A DNA stretch of 64,000 nt from Mucilaginibacter sp. OK268 (GTDB lineage Bacteria > Bacteroidota > Bacteroidia > Sphingobacteriales > Sphingobacteriaceae). Under the pieces are notes generated by a model, which worked only from the letters and a program-made list of their open reading frames with translations, was not told where the DNA came from and searched no databases. The stretch is taken from NCBI RefSeq assembly GCF_900103125.1, contig NZ_FNJV01000009.1, positions 1 to 64,000 on the forward strand, in the 5' to 3' direction. A program made the position numbers and the translations under genes. This document shows positions 1 to 8,911 of this stretch, piece by piece (positions within the stretch are counted from its first letter, which is position 1; every line of letters starts with the position of its first letter).

Positions 1-16
1 TAAGGTTGATGAAAAG

Positions 17-80
17 GAAGCAGGGTCTTAATCGCAATGTGAGTCACTAACTCGGAGCGAAGCTTAGTTTACCCTGCTTC
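17..80. repeat. 10-bp inverted repeat with long loop
   Basis: GAAGCAGGGT at 17-26 is the exact reverse complement of ACCCTGCTTC at 71-80, with a 44-base loop. It lies downstream of the minus-strand M13 peptidase gene. No T-run follows either arm, so it is a palindromic intergenic element rather than a clear terminator. Confidence 0.5.
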
Positions 81-125
81 TTGCTCAATCAAATAATCCA
101 ATATAATAATTATGCTAATCTAAAG

Positions 126-193
126 GAGCGTAGCGTGGCAATCCCCGATTTGTAGAGCCGCTCTGTATAGTTAGGGATTGCCACGCTACGCTC
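126..193. repeat. Palindromic repeat, family A (cattgcgag type)
   Basis: Arms at 126-145 and 174-193 are perfectly complementary over 20 bases, with a 28-base loop. The arm words (gcgtagcgtggcaatccc, ctcgcaatgac) recur at 4156-4241, 10811-10887, 12213-12243, 21028-21192, 22326-22414 and 23468-23607. It sits 40 bases beyond the stop codon of the M13 peptidase gene. Confidence 0.8.
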
Positions 194-233
194 GCAATGA
201 CGCTATTTTTGATGTTTTCAGGCTTGCGGCATG

Positions 234-2285
234 CTACCAGATCTTCACCCTTTTATCTGGATCCAGCCACATTTTATCGCCTTTTTTAATATGAAATGCT
301 TCATAAAACTCAGGCACATCGGTAAACGGCCCGTTTACGCGCATAAAGCCAGGGGCGTGAGGATTGGTCAAGATCTGGCTGGATAATGACTCCTGGCGGT
401 CCTGCCCGAGCCAACCCAGTGCATAGCCCAGAAAATAGCGTTGTACCGGGGTTAATCCATTAATGGTTTTTCCTTCTTTATATTGATTGGTTTTCTTAAA
501 GGCGTCGAGTCCTATCACAATGCCGCCCAGGTCGGCAATATTTTCACCTTGTGTGGCTTTACCATTTACATGCAGGCCGTAAATGCTATAGCCATTGAAT
601 TGATTCACGAGCATTTGCGCCCGTTTGGTAAACTTTACGGAATCCTGTGGCAGCCACCATGCTTTCAAATTACCTTCGGCATCAAACTGGCGACCTTCAT
701 CGTCAAAACCGTGGGTCATTTCGTGACCGATGGTAGAGGCCGCCGCGTAGCCATATATCACCGCGTCATCAATATCCTCATCTTTTGCGCCGGGAATAGT
801 AAATATGCCTGCAGGTAATACAATTTCATTATTTGATGGATTGTAATAGGCATTATAGGTTTGCGGGGTGATGCCCCATTCGGTACGGTCAACGGGTTTG
901 CCCAGTTTGGCAGCGCTGTATTTATGCCAGAAATTATTGCCTCGCATTACATTCAAAGCATAGGGGCCTCGATTAATCTCCAGGGTCGAAAAATCCTTCC
1001 ATTTATCCGGGTAGCCTACCTTAGGCATTACTTTGCTCAGTTTATAATAAGCTTTTTCTTTGGTGGCAGGACTCATCCAGTCCAGTTTTTCAATATGTTC
1101 TTTGAATGAGGCTCGCATTACCTCCACCAGGTTCACATAACGCTCTTTGGTTTTTTCGGGGAAGTACTCCTTTACAAATATCTGTCCCAAAACTTCGCCC
1201 ATGACCCCGTTTTCGGTATCCAGTACACGTTTCCAGCGTGGCAGTTGCTCTTTTTTACCGTTAAGAATGGTGCCGTAAAAACGGAAGAGTTCCTGGTCAA
1301 AAGGCTTGCTCAGGTAAGAGCCAAACTCAGATACCAGGTTTTTGCGCAGGTAATTTTTCCAGTCGTCTATACTATAGGTATGGAGTGCTTTGCTGAACGC
1401 CCGGTAATATTCGGGCTGACCAACAATAACGGTATCCACCTTCTTGTAATCCATTTTTTCAAATGTCGGTTTCCAGTCTACCTCTGGTACCAGCTTGCTT
1501 AAGCCCGCCAGCGGCATTTTATTATAGTTATGATAGGGATCGCGCAGATCTTCGAGTTTGCGGCTGCTGTCTGCCAGCGATTTTTCGAGGGCGTATGTCT
1601 GTGTGGTGGCCAAGGTAGCAGCATCGGGCTGTAAGCCGATCAGCTTAAATATTGTAGGTAAGTGTTTTTGCTGATAATCGTTCCGAACGGCAACGCTATG
1701 CGCATCTGTATTAAAATAATAATCACGGTCGGGCAAACCTATACCATCCTGACCAAGCTGCAGGACGATCTTGGCGCTGTTTTTAGCATCCTGCCCGGCA
1801 TAGGTACCCAGGGGGGTAGTAACACCGATGGTACCCAGGTGTGCAAACTCTTCTATTAGCGCTTTAATGTCTTTTACCTGGTCAATTTTAATCAGCTCAT
1901 CTTTAAGTGGCGATAAGCCTTGCTTCTCGATATCAACAGTATCCATACCGCTGAAATAAAAATCACCTATTTTTTGGGTATTACTGCCTTTGGGGGCACC
2001 GGCTTTAAGCGCATCCTCATTTATTTTTTTCATGCGGTTACGTAATTCCTCTTCTACCACATTGCCTATTCCCCAGGCTGCATAGGCCGGAGGGATCGGA
2101 TTTTTTTTGAGCCAGGTACCATTCGCATACTTAAAAAAATCGTCGCCGGGTTTTACCGATGTATCCATATTTTTAAACACGGGATCATTATCGGCATAGG
2201 TCTTGGTTTTATCGTTACAGGCTGAAAGCGCCAGCAAGCCAAAAGCAAAAGCGATAGCTGTCGCGGGGGATGTTCTTTTGATCAT
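234..2285 (-). CDS. M13 family metallopeptidase (neprilysin/PepO-like) lipoprotein
   Basis: Zinc endopeptidase of the neprilysin/PepO family, expected to cleave peptides in the periplasm or at the cell surface. The protein shows the zinc motif HEMTH (about residues 521-525), the downstream ENIADLGG motif (about 581) that supplies the third zinc ligand, and the substrate-pocket word NAYY. About 683 residues is normal for the family. A signal peptide ends in LLALSAC, so lipid anchoring at that cysteine is likely. The longer frame opens at 2318, but its first 11 residues are not signal-like, so I chose the ATG at 2285 (MIKRTSP). It appears to be a single-gene unit; the neighbouring XRE gene is 88 bases upstream in the same direction. 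Physiological substrate unknown. Confidence 0.93.
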   Translation of the reverse strand: MIKRTSPATAIAFAFGLLALSACNDKTKTYADNDPVFKNMDTSVKPGDDFFKYANGTWLKKNPIPPAYAAWGIGNVVEEELRNRMKKINEDALKAGAPKGSNTQKIGDFYFSGMDTVDIEKQGLSPLKDELIKIDQVKDIKALIEEFAHLGTIGVTTPLGTYAGQDAKNSAKIVLQLGQDGIGLPDRDYYFNTDAHSVAVRNDYQQKHLPTIFKLIGLQPDAATLATTQTYALEKSLADSSRKLEDLRDPYHNYNKMPLAGLSKLVPEVDWKPTFEKMDYKKVDTVIVGQPEYYRAFSKALHTYSIDDWKNYLRKNLVSEFGSYLSKPFDQELFRFYGTILNGKKEQLPRWKRVLDTENGVMGEVLGQIFVKEYFPEKTKERYVNLVEVMRASFKEHIEKLDWMSPATKEKAYYKLSKVMPKVGYPDKWKDFSTLEINRGPYALNVMRGNNFWHKYSAAKLGKPVDRTEWGITPQTYNAYYNPSNNEIVLPAGIFTIPGAKDEDIDDAVIYGYAAASTIGHEMTHGFDDEGRQFDAEGNLKAWWLPQDSVKFTKRAQMLVNQFNGYSIYGLHVNGKATQGENIADLGGIVIGLDAFKKTNQYKEGKTINGLTPVQRYFLGYALGWLGQDRQESLSSQILTNPHAPGFMRVNGPFTDVPEFYEAFHIKKGDKMWLDPDKRVKIW

Positions 2286-2373
2286 AAATTTTTTTATTGT
2301 GTATGTTAAAAAATACAACGGATGTATGGAATAATAGAATTTGAAATAGCAATTTAATAAAAAAAATACCTGT

Positions 2374-2616
2374 TTAATAAATGCCTTGAAAAAAACCGGC
2401 TAAAGAAACATCAAAATAGTAACAAACCTTCCTTAATGTATCCAGCCTGATATCGATTTTACCTGATTCTAAACGGGCTATATTGATGCTTGTTTCGGTA
2501 AAGAATTTTTCTTGGGTTACCTGATTCTGCCTTCTCAGATTTTTGATTTGCAGGGCTACTTTTTTCTTAAAAGCTTCATCGGAGTTGGTAAGGTATTCAA
2601 AATCAGTAAGTAGCAT
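2374..2616 (-). CDS. Small XRE-family HTH transcriptional regulator
   Basis: An 80-residue protein that is almost only a Cro/CI-type helix-turn-helix: a helical stretch followed by QEKFFTETSINIARLESGK, then a final helix pair with RLDTLRKVCYYFDVSLAGFF. It should bind an operator as a dimer and probably controls itself or a neighbour; no operator could be identified. It lies upstream of the M13 peptidase gene on the same strand, with an 88-base gap from its stop to the chosen peptidase start. No toxin partner is seen next to it, so a role as antitoxin is not supported. Stand-alone HTH proteins of this size are common in Bacteroidota. Confidence 0.8.
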   Translation of the reverse strand: MLLTDFEYLTNSDEAFKKKVALQIKNLRRQNQVTQEKFFTETSINIARLESGKIDIRLDTLRKVCYYFDVSLAGFFQGIY

Positions 2617-3016
2617 GTGTGGTGTCGGCTTGGTTTATAAATCGGGAAATTACCTTTATGAAAAAATAAATAATTATAAGTATTTAAAATTGCGTAAAAA
2701 TATTGATAATAATATATGTCTGAACGGATATTTACTGACGTTTAAGTTAGCAAAAATTAAAAATTGTGGCAACAAAATTGTTTACTACAACTCGCCCTGC
2801 ATTTGATCTGTGAAAAAAATTAAAAATCATCTACCAATGAAAAACTTTTTTTGAATTCTCAGACGCCCAAGTTGAGATTTTTTGTTCTTTGTTTTGGGTT
2901 TAATCAATAGTTTAAATTAATTAGGGGAAAGGGAGCTTTGAAAAAAGCTCTCTTTTTTTATGCAATAAATTTGCTATGCATGCATAGTAATCACTATATT
3001 TATTTTTTTAAATATT
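2617..3016. other. 400-base gap: AT-rich, promoter-like box and terminator
   Basis: Between the divergent XRE and acyl-CoA dehydrogenase genes. The first 310 bases are very AT-rich with no credible coding frame. A promoter-like TTG (2630-2632) and TACCTTTA (2651-2658) point rightwards, and a strong rightward terminator closes the stretch at 2933-2958, before the acyl-CoA dehydrogenase start. See the finding on a possible small RNA. Confidence 0.5.
2933..2958 (+). terminator. Rho-independent terminator upstream of acyl-CoA dehydrogenase gene
   Basis: GAGCTTT (2933-2939), loop GAAA, AAAGCTC (2944-2950), then TC and a run of seven T. The stem is perfect over 7 bp. No annotated gene precedes it on the plus strand, so it either ends an unannotated transcript or acts as an attenuator for the gene at 3017. 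Confidence 0.75.
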
Positions 3017-4156
3017 ATGCATTTCGAATTTACAGAAGAACAACTCATGATACGCCAGGCGGCACGCGATTTTGCACAAACAGAATTGAAGCCGGGAGTG
3101 ATAGAACGCGACGAACACCAGAAGTTTCCGGCCGATCAGGTGAAAAAACTGGGAGAGCTGGGTTTTTTAGGAATGATGGTTTCGCCGCAATATGGGGGGA
3201 GTGGTATGGATGCTATATCCTATGTGTTGGTGATGGAAGAACTCTCCAAGATTGATGCCTCCGCATCGGTAGTAGTTTCTGTCAATAATTCGCTGGTTTG
3301 CTACGGCCTGGAAAAATATGGTTCAGAAGCTCAGAAACAAAAATACCTGGTACCACTGGCCAAAGGCGAAGTGATAGGGGCATTCTGCCTTTCGGAACCG
3401 GAAGCTGGCTCAGATGCCACCTCACAACGCACCACCGCCATTGATATGGGCGATCATTATTTACTTAACGGTACCAAAAACTGGATCACCAATGGGAACT
3501 CCGCGTCGACCTATATTGTAATGGCCCAAACAGATGCTTCCAAAAAGCATCATGGTATCAACGCGCTCATTGTTGAAAAGGGCATGGCAGGTTTTACAAT
3601 AGGCCCAAAAGAAAATAAAATGGGCATACGCGGATCTGATACCCACTCCCTGATGTTTACCGATGTGAAAGTGCCTAAAGAGAACCGCATTGGTGATGAA
3701 GGCTTCGGCTTTAAATTTGCCATGAGCACTTTAGAAGGCGGCCGTATTGGTATTGCAGCACAAGCATTAGGGATAGCCTCGGGCGCTCATGAACTGGCTG
3801 TTCAATACGCCAAAGAGCGTAAAGCTTTTGGCAAAACCATTGCCGACTTACAGGCCATTCAATTTAAACTGGCCGATATGGCTACTGAAATTGAGGCTGC
3901 CCGTTTACTATGTCTTAAAGCAGCCTGGTTAAAAGACCACGGCAAATCATATACGCAGGCTGGTTCCATGGCCAAGCTTTTTGCATCAGAAGTGGCTATG
4001 CGCACTACTACCGAAGCCGTGCAGATACACGGTGGTTATGGCTTTGTAAAAGAATATCATGTAGAGCGATTAATGCGAGATGCCAAGATCACTCAGATAT
4101 ATGAAGGGACGTCCGAAATACAACGTATTGTAATTTCACGCGAAGTTTTGAAGTAG
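3017..4156 (+). CDS. Acyl-CoA dehydrogenase
   Basis: FAD-dependent flavoprotein that oxidises an acyl-CoA to the trans-2-enoyl-CoA in fatty-acid or branched-chain amino-acid breakdown. The 379 residues match short/medium-chain family members. Visible marks are the N-terminal helical domain, the beta-barrel words FCLSEPEAGSDA and NWITNG, the QAIQFKLADMATEIEAARLL stretch, and the C-terminal YEGTSEIQR in which Glu363 is the expected catalytic base. The gene stands alone between a terminator upstream and repeat elements that start at its stop codon. Chain-length preference cannot be read from sequence alone. There is no electron-transfer flavoprotein gene next to it. Confidence 0.95.
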   Translation: MHFEFTEEQLMIRQAARDFAQTELKPGVIERDEHQKFPADQVKKLGELGFLGMMVSPQYGGSGMDAISYVLVMEELSKIDASASVVVSVNNSLVCYGLEKYGSEAQKQKYLVPLAKGEVIGAFCLSEPEAGSDATSQRTTAIDMGDHYLLNGTKNWITNGNSASTYIVMAQTDASKKHHGINALIVEKGMAGFTIGPKENKMGIRGSDTHSLMFTDVKVPKENRIGDEGFGFKFAMSTLEGGRIGIAAQALGIASGAHELAVQYAKERKAFGKTIADLQAIQFKLADMATEIEAARLLCLKAAWLKDHGKSYTQAGSMAKLFASEVAMRTTTEAVQIHGGYGFVKEYHVERLMRDAKITQIYEGTSEIQRIVISREVLK

Positions 4157-4241
4157 TGAGCGCAGCGCGGCAATCTCGTAGAATACAAGGCCGTCTTGCA
4201 TTGTTCGCGATTGCTTCGTCGTTCCTCCTCGCAATGACACG
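4156..4241. repeat. Palindromic repeat, family A
   Basis: Left arm gtgagcgcagcgcggcaatc begins at the last base of the acyl-CoA dehydrogenase stop codon; the right arm contains gattgcttcgtcgttcctcc and ctcgcaatgac. Same words as the other family A elements in this window. Confidence 0.75.
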
Positions 4242-4270
4242 AGGGCCACGCGTCATTAGTAACGCCGTCT

Positions 4271-4336
4271 AAGCATGGTGGGTAGGCCTCCGCGCTCTAC
4301 CCTTCGACGGAGCTCAGGGTGACATTCTTTTTTTGA
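4271..4336 (+). repeat. Palindromic repeat, family B, with T-run
   Basis: Words cttcgacggagctcagggtgac followed by ATTCTTTTTTTG; the left arm is the related gcatggtgggtaggcctccg. Same family as 5733-5806, 25096-25168 and 62902-62975. With family A at 4156-4241 it fills the roughly 300-base gap before the thioredoxin-fold gene, leaving only the promoter region. Confidence 0.65.
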
Positions 4337-4390
4337 GCGTTACTTATTTGTCATATCTTTTCATACGCTATATCCCCATAGGTAAATAGT

Positions 4391-4421
4391 TTTGAAATAG
4401 CTGGCAGTTTTTATACTTTTG
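4391..4421 (+). promoter_or_regulatory. Bacteroidota-type promoter
   Basis: TTTG at 4391-4394, a 19-base spacer and TACTTTTG at 4414-4421 (consensus TAnnTTTG). The start codon of the TlpA-like gene is 35 bases downstream. Spacing and both boxes match the -33/-7 consensus used by the Bacteroidota primary sigma factor. Confidence 0.7.
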
Positions 4422-4455
4422 ACAAAGTATATCAACTTAGTAGACTATTTTAAAA

Positions 4456-5700
4456 ATGAACTATAGATCGATCATAGCATCCCTGGTACTCGTTTTCCTT
4501 TTACAGGTATCATTTGCTCAACCCAAACTCAAAACAGGGGTATGGCGTGGCGCCCTTAAAACAACATCGGGCACGGATATTCCCTTCAATTTTGAGGTGA
4601 AAGACAATGGTGGCAAACAAGAGCTTTTTGTGATAAACAGTACCGAGCGATTGAAAGTAACCGATGTGGTAACCAAAGGCGATTCGGTGTTTATCCGCAT
4701 GCCTTTGTTTGATTCGGAATTTAAGCTGAAGCTGGAAGCCGGTAATTTAAAAGGGAATTGGATAAGGCATTTAGGCGAGCGCGACGCTTTGATCGGGTTT
4801 TCGGCCGAACCAAATACTTCATGGAGATTTACCGCGACACCAGAAAAACCTGCCTTTGATGTTAGCGGACGTTGGTCGGCCGTGATTGGTGAAGGTGCAC
4901 ACGCCGATACCACCGTAGGTGAATTTAAACAGACCGGCAACAAACTTACCGGTACATTTTTAACCACAACCGGTGATTACCGTTTCCTGGAAGGATCGGT
5001 ATCGGGTAATAAATTATACCTGTCGTGCTTTGACGGCGGGCATGCTTACACCTTTACAGCCACTGTTAATGACGCCCAAACCATAACCGATGGTAAATTT
5101 ATAGGTACATCGTTTGTACAAGCGTGGACAGCTGTTAAAAATGCGAATGCAAAACTACCCGACGCGTATTCGCTTACCGCGTTGAACCCAGGCTATAAAA
5201 AAATAGATTTTAGCTTTAAGGATATGAACGGCAAAGAAGTTTCGCTTCAGGATGCCCGTTATAAAAACAAAGTTGTTATTGTGCAGATATTAGGCTCCTG
5301 GTGCCCCAACTGTATGGATGAGACGGCCTACATGGTAAACTATTACAAAAAGTTTCAGCCCAAAGGTGTGGAGGTTATAGGCCTGGCCTATGAGCGTACT
5401 AACGATTTTGAAAAATCAAAAAAGGCGCTCCAGCAGGTAAAAAACAGGTTTAATGTACCTTATCCTTTGTTGATAACCGGTTACACCAGCAACAAGGCTG
5501 AAACAGCTAAAAGCCTGCCCATGCTGGCCAAAGTAGTAGGTTTCCCTACCACTATCATTATTGATAAAAGCGGTGATGTACGTAAGATACATACCGGGTT
5601 CAGCGGTCCCGGCACCGGTGAATACTATACCGAATTTATCAGTGAGTTTGAAAAACTGACGAGTGATTTGCTTGCGGAGAAGGTAGAGGCTTCTAAGTAA
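4456..5700 (+). CDS. Exported TlpA/ResA-like thiol-disulfide oxidoreductase
   Basis: Secreted protein with a signal peptide (cleavage near VSFAQ, residues 17-21), a beta-rich N-terminal half of about 230 residues and a C-terminal thioredoxin fold. The redox site is WCPNC (residues 282-286). This layout is typical of Bacteroidota TlpA-like proteins with an N-terminal DUF4369-like or lipocalin-like region. It probably reduces or exchanges disulfides in exported proteins, including cytochrome maturation or stress targets. It has its own promoter and is followed by a hairpin plus T-run, so it is likely monocistronic. The N-terminal half is not assigned to a named family with confidence. Confidence 0.88.
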   Translation: MNYRSIIASLVLVFLLQVSFAQPKLKTGVWRGALKTTSGTDIPFNFEVKDNGGKQELFVINSTERLKVTDVVTKGDSVFIRMPLFDSEFKLKLEAGNLKGNWIRHLGERDALIGFSAEPNTSWRFTATPEKPAFDVSGRWSAVIGEGAHADTTVGEFKQTGNKLTGTFLTTTGDYRFLEGSVSGNKLYLSCFDGGHAYTFTATVNDAQTITDGKFIGTSFVQAWTAVKNANAKLPDAYSLTALNPGYKKIDFSFKDMNGKEVSLQDARYKNKVVIVQILGSWCPNCMDETAYMVNYYKKFQPKGVEVIGLAYERTNDFEKSKKALQQVKNRFNVPYPLLITGYTSNKAETAKSLPMLAKVVGFPTTIIIDKSGDVRKIHTGFSGPGTGEYYTEFISEFEKLTSDLLAEKVEASK

Positions 5701-5732
5701 AGTGCCTTATTATTTATAGACATATGGGAGCT

Positions 5733-5816
5733 TGTCACCCTGAGCCTGTCGAAGGGGGCGCGTAGAGGCCTTTGCCCACGAGTCTTCGACAAGCTCAGAC
5801 TGACAGGCCTTTTTTT
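5733..5816 (+). terminator. Family B palindrome acting as terminator
   Basis: Left arm tgtcaccctgagcctgtcg, right arm cgacaagctcagactgaca, then CC and seven T. It ends the TlpA-like gene on the plus strand. The same palindrome family occurs at three other gaps in the window. Confidence 0.7.
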
Positions 5817-5827
5817 GCAGCGTTTTT

Positions 5828-5862
5828 CCAGCTTTAAGCCTTATGCTTTCGGCTTTTAGCTC
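5828..5862. repeat. Single-arm repeat, family F (gcttt-cggc type)
   Basis: Tandem degenerate words such as agctttaagccttatgcttt. The same words occur at 23356-23452, 23656-23733 and 26476-26516. It abuts the stop codon of the ABC ATPase gene. Confidence 0.5.
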
Positions 5863-5866
5863 CTAC

Positions 5867-6616
5867 TTAGTGATTCTCTTCCTGATCAATACCTACAACC
5901 GGTGAAGATCCCACAGTTTGTCCCACTCCAAAATAGCTTTCCAGCTCGTTTAGGGTTGATGAACTGGTGGCGATATCTTTAATGATCACACCTTTTTCCA
6001 TCAGTAGGATACGGTCGCACACATCAGTGATATGGTTAAGGTCATGACTGGATACGATAGTGGTAATGCCTTTGCTCTTATTCGCCTCCTTCAGCATGTT
6101 TTTTAGCCGGAACTGCGTACTGGGGTCGATATTGGCAAAAGGCTCATCCAGCATCAGCAGTTGTGGGTTTTGCAACAGGCATGATGCCACACCAACCTTG
6201 CATTGATTACCTTTTGACAGGTCGCGGATGTATTTACCCCGGTTTAATATTTCGCCATTAAAAAAATCACCCAAAGCAGCCAATGCTTCATCAACCTGGG
6301 CGTGATTTTGCTGATGCAGGCCGCCGATAAAATACAGGTACTCTTCGGGAGTAAGGTATTCTATCAAGAAGCCTTCGTCCAGGTACGATGCGGTGTAAGT
6401 TTTCCAGTTTTCGTGCCCGGCAACTATTTCGCCGTTTGATAATATTTCACCGCTTTCCGGGCGTATCAGATCCAATATCATCCGGAACAGCGTGGTTTTG
6501 CCTGCGCCATTGTTACCAACCAGGCCAACACTTTCGCCTTTAGCTATGCTCAGTTGTGGGATGTCAACAACAGTAACGTCGTTATATACTTTTTTTAGGT
6601 TTTTGATCTCAATCAT
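5867..6616 (-). CDS. ABC transporter ATP-binding protein
   Basis: Nucleotide-binding subunit of an ABC transporter. Walker A is GNNGAGKTT (residues 34-42), the signature is the variant LSKGNQCKV (133-141), Walker B is LLMLDEPF (153-160), and a switch histidine follows in SSHD. At 249 residues it is a single ATPase domain. Its start codon lies one base after the stop of the membrane-protein gene (6618-8093), so the two are co-translated and should form one complex in the inner membrane. The signature starts with LSKG rather than LSGG, a common exporter-type variant. Substrate unknown. Confidence 0.93.
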   Translation of the reverse strand: MIEIKNLKKVYNDVTVVDIPQLSIAKGESVGLVGNNGAGKTTLFRMILDLIRPESGEILSNGEIVAGHENWKTYTASYLDEGFLIEYLTPEEYLYFIGGLHQQNHAQVDEALAALGDFFNGEILNRGKYIRDLSKGNQCKVGVASCLLQNPQLLMLDEPFANIDPSTQFRLKNMLKEANKSKGITTIVSSHDLNHITDVCDRILLMEKGVIIKDIATSSSTLNELESYFGVGQTVGSSPVVGIDQEENH

Positions 6617-6617
6617 A

Positions 6618-8093
6618 TTATTTGTTTCTGAAGCCTTCGGCTATCTGGTATCTTTTGGAGTAATAGTCGGCCTCCAGCTGTTTTATCCAATAATTACGGG
6701 TTAGTATAAATAGGGTAGCAATAACGCCAAGAGCTATCAATCCCATATCCTGATGTTTAAAAACTAAAAACGGCAGGTAAATAAGATAAGGTGCCAAAAT
6801 AAGCGGGAACGATAGCAGCAATTGCGTTGCGCCAACACCCTCCCAGTTAAATGATGCCCCTTTTGACAGGTCGATGCGCTTAAAATTGCGGTTGGCAAAA
6901 AACAGTACCATGGTGGTATTGATGCCGATGTTCCATAAATACATGATAAAATGCATTACCACTATCTTCCACCCAAAATAAGCATAGGGGGTGGTTAATA
7001 AAAAGGCTACGGTTGATACCGCGGTAAAAAGCAGGTATTTGGCCTTTAAAAAATCGGAAAAACTAATGTTGCTCACCAGCAATCCATCAAAATGCGAGCC
7101 CTGCCAGCTAAACATAAACTGCCCATAGCTGATAATGAATATGCCGGTCATGAACATTCCCACAAAAATATACCAGGTTTGACCGTACTGACTGTTGGTG
7201 TAAAATATAAGTCCGTAAAACATAAAGAACAATCCCATAACCAGGGCCGAACGGGGGCGCTTGTTACGCAATATCAGCTTTATTTCATTAGCAGCCAGAT
7301 CGCCAACGGCGCCAAAGCGAGCCAGCACCGGAATATCGGTACTGCTTTTATATTTCTTTACCTTATGAGCGGTAAGCTCTTCCAGGTACATGTTTTGCTT
7401 CAGGTACTGGAAGTTAAAATAATACATCACGATGCCTAACATCAGTGGTACAATAGCCAGGGCCGGGATAATAATTAAGCGACCGAAAAAAGCATAGGAT
7501 ATATCATGCAGGGAATATAAGTGCCACCTAAAATCGCAGGTGGTGATCAATATCAGTACGGTGGCAGAAGCCAGGAATACCCAGCCATTTAAGTTTGATT
7601 TTCTTTTGATGTATAGTGCCAGGTAATTATTAAAAACCGTGAGACCCCCAATAGCTATAATAAATGCAAGCGCTGTAATAAACCCGGAATCGTGAGCAAT
7701 GATTTTGAATATAAAGGGCAGAAATAATATAAAAGGCCACAGGTTAAACACCGAAAAAACAGCAGTGAGCGCCAGATACCTCACCAGGGTATTCCTTTTG
7801 ATAGGCAAGTGCTGATATGGCTGCACCCTTAAGGTTGGCAATTCCTGCAATTGCAGGCGCATCAACAGATCAACCAGGAAGTAGATCAATAGAATACCGC
7901 AGAATGATTTAATAAGGTCATCATTCGGGAAGGCGAGCTCCAGCATTTTATCCATACTTATACCTACCAATAATATACAACCAAACAGGTAAAGGATCAA
8001 AAAAAACATCACCACACGTATGGCAACACTTTTTCCTGTGTTTTTTGATCGCCAGAAAGCTTTTAATTCATGCCTGATGAAAGTAGATACCAT
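6618..8093 (-). CDS. DUF5687-type ABC transporter membrane protein
   Basis: A 491-residue polytopic membrane protein with roughly ten hydrophobic segments and conserved-looking words QELPTLRVQPYQHLPIKR (near residue 85) and QFMFSWQGSHFDGLLVSNI (near 325). I recognise the overall pattern as DUF5687, a Bacteroidota family found next to ABC ATPases. It is the likely permease partner of the ATPase downstream (6-base-scale spacing). Function is inferred as export or lipid/cell-envelope related from the arrangement only. Confidence 0.8.
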   Translation of the reverse strand: MVSTFIRHELKAFWRSKNTGKSVAIRVVMFFLILYLFGCILLVGISMDKMLELAFPNDDLIKSFCGILLIYFLVDLLMRLQLQELPTLRVQPYQHLPIKRNTLVRYLALTAVFSVFNLWPFILFLPFIFKIIAHDSGFITALAFIIAIGGLTVFNNYLALYIKRKSNLNGWVFLASATVLILITTCDFRWHLYSLHDISYAFFGRLIIIPALAIVPLMLGIVMYYFNFQYLKQNMYLEELTAHKVKKYKSSTDIPVLARFGAVGDLAANEIKLILRNKRPRSALVMGLFFMFYGLIFYTNSQYGQTWYIFVGMFMTGIFIISYGQFMFSWQGSHFDGLLVSNISFSDFLKAKYLLFTAVSTVAFLLTTPYAYFGWKIVVMHFIMYLWNIGINTTMVLFFANRNFKRIDLSKGASFNWEGVGATQLLLSFPLILAPYLIYLPFLVFKHQDMGLIALGVIATLFILTRNYWIKQLEADYYSKRYQIAEGFRNK

Positions 8094-8129
8094 GGGCTGT
8101 TTAAAGTATTAGGTTAAGTATGGGCTCAA

Positions 8130-8205
8130 TATACAAAATAAGAAACAAGATAGGAGAGGCAAGAGATAAGAATCAAGAGCCAAGAGATAAGAATAAAACA
8201 ACCCC
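8130..8205. repeat. Low-complexity repeat, family I (aagagataagaatcaagag)
   Basis: Tandem degenerate words aagagataagaatcaagagcc and caagagataagaataaaa. Related words occur at 9418-9465 and 59180-59228. It lies between the divergent DUF5687 and small secreted protein genes. Confidence 0.5.
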
Positions 8206-8312
8206 GGGAAATTTGCGAAGGCAGGTAAATATTTTTAAAATATTAGTTATAAGTGCGTTAAACCAAAGCCAAAGAGTTAGTCTATCAACTAAACAACAAC
8301 TCAAATTTACTT

Positions 8313-8681
8313 ATGAAAAAAGCAATTCTGGTCCTGGTGTTGATTATTGGCTCGGTTTATCAGGCCTTTGCCCAGCAAAATGGCAAAACCAAACATATGA
8401 TCATCTCTATTCTGGAGAAATCCGGTAAGCCAATATTCGGCCGTACTCCTCCAAATGTATTTATTACCCGCGATGATACAGTTCAGGTTCAAAAATATGT
8501 AGAATTTAACCTCAAAGTTAAAGCGAGTGAGCAGGAGGCGGCTCACGAGAATCAGATAATGCAGTTACTGGAACCTTATTATATTGGTGGCTGGAAATTG
8601 GTTAGCGTTTCCCCGGCTCAAACTTTTAATGTTGATGACAATGAAGACATGACCAGGTTTTTCTTTACCAAAGACGAGTAG
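8313..8681 (+). CDS. Small secreted protein, unknown function
   Basis: A 122-residue protein with a clear signal peptide (MKKAILVLVLIIGSVYQAFA, cleavage before QQNG). The mature part of about 100 residues is mixed alpha/beta and acidic at its end, with no cysteines and no motif I recognise. The signal peptide and normal composition argue that it is a real gene. Neighbours (ABC transporter on one side, bacilliredoxin on the other) are separated by long gaps and do not suggest a role. Confidence 0.75.
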   Translation: MKKAILVLVLIIGSVYQAFAQQNGKTKHMIISILEKSGKPIFGRTPPNVFITRDDTVQVQKYVEFNLKVKASEQEAAHENQIMQLLEPYYIGGWKLVSVSPAQTFNVDDNEDMTRFFFTKDE

Positions 8682-8911
8682 GGAAGGGTGAGAGGAGGCA
8701 AGCGTCAGGAATGAGGATTCGAGGAAAGTCGCCTGTTGGTTGATTTAGTTTTAAATATATAGAAACTAATATATTTATTAAAATATGTGGAAAAGTCTCA
8801 GACTTATACGCTTTGTTATATAGTATTTTTTCATTTATATTTATAATGATATTCAATTATAATAATACCCTGAAACCTTAACCATATTTACTCACTTTAA
8901 AATAATAGTTT

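Noticed and set aside
2938..3255. 105-codon frame overlapping the acyl-CoA dehydrogenase start
   Set aside because: Out of frame with a clear family member and begins inside a terminator.
4518..4967. Minus-strand frame of 149 codons
   Set aside because: Antisense to the TlpA-like gene, low-complexity Ser/Pro-rich translation.
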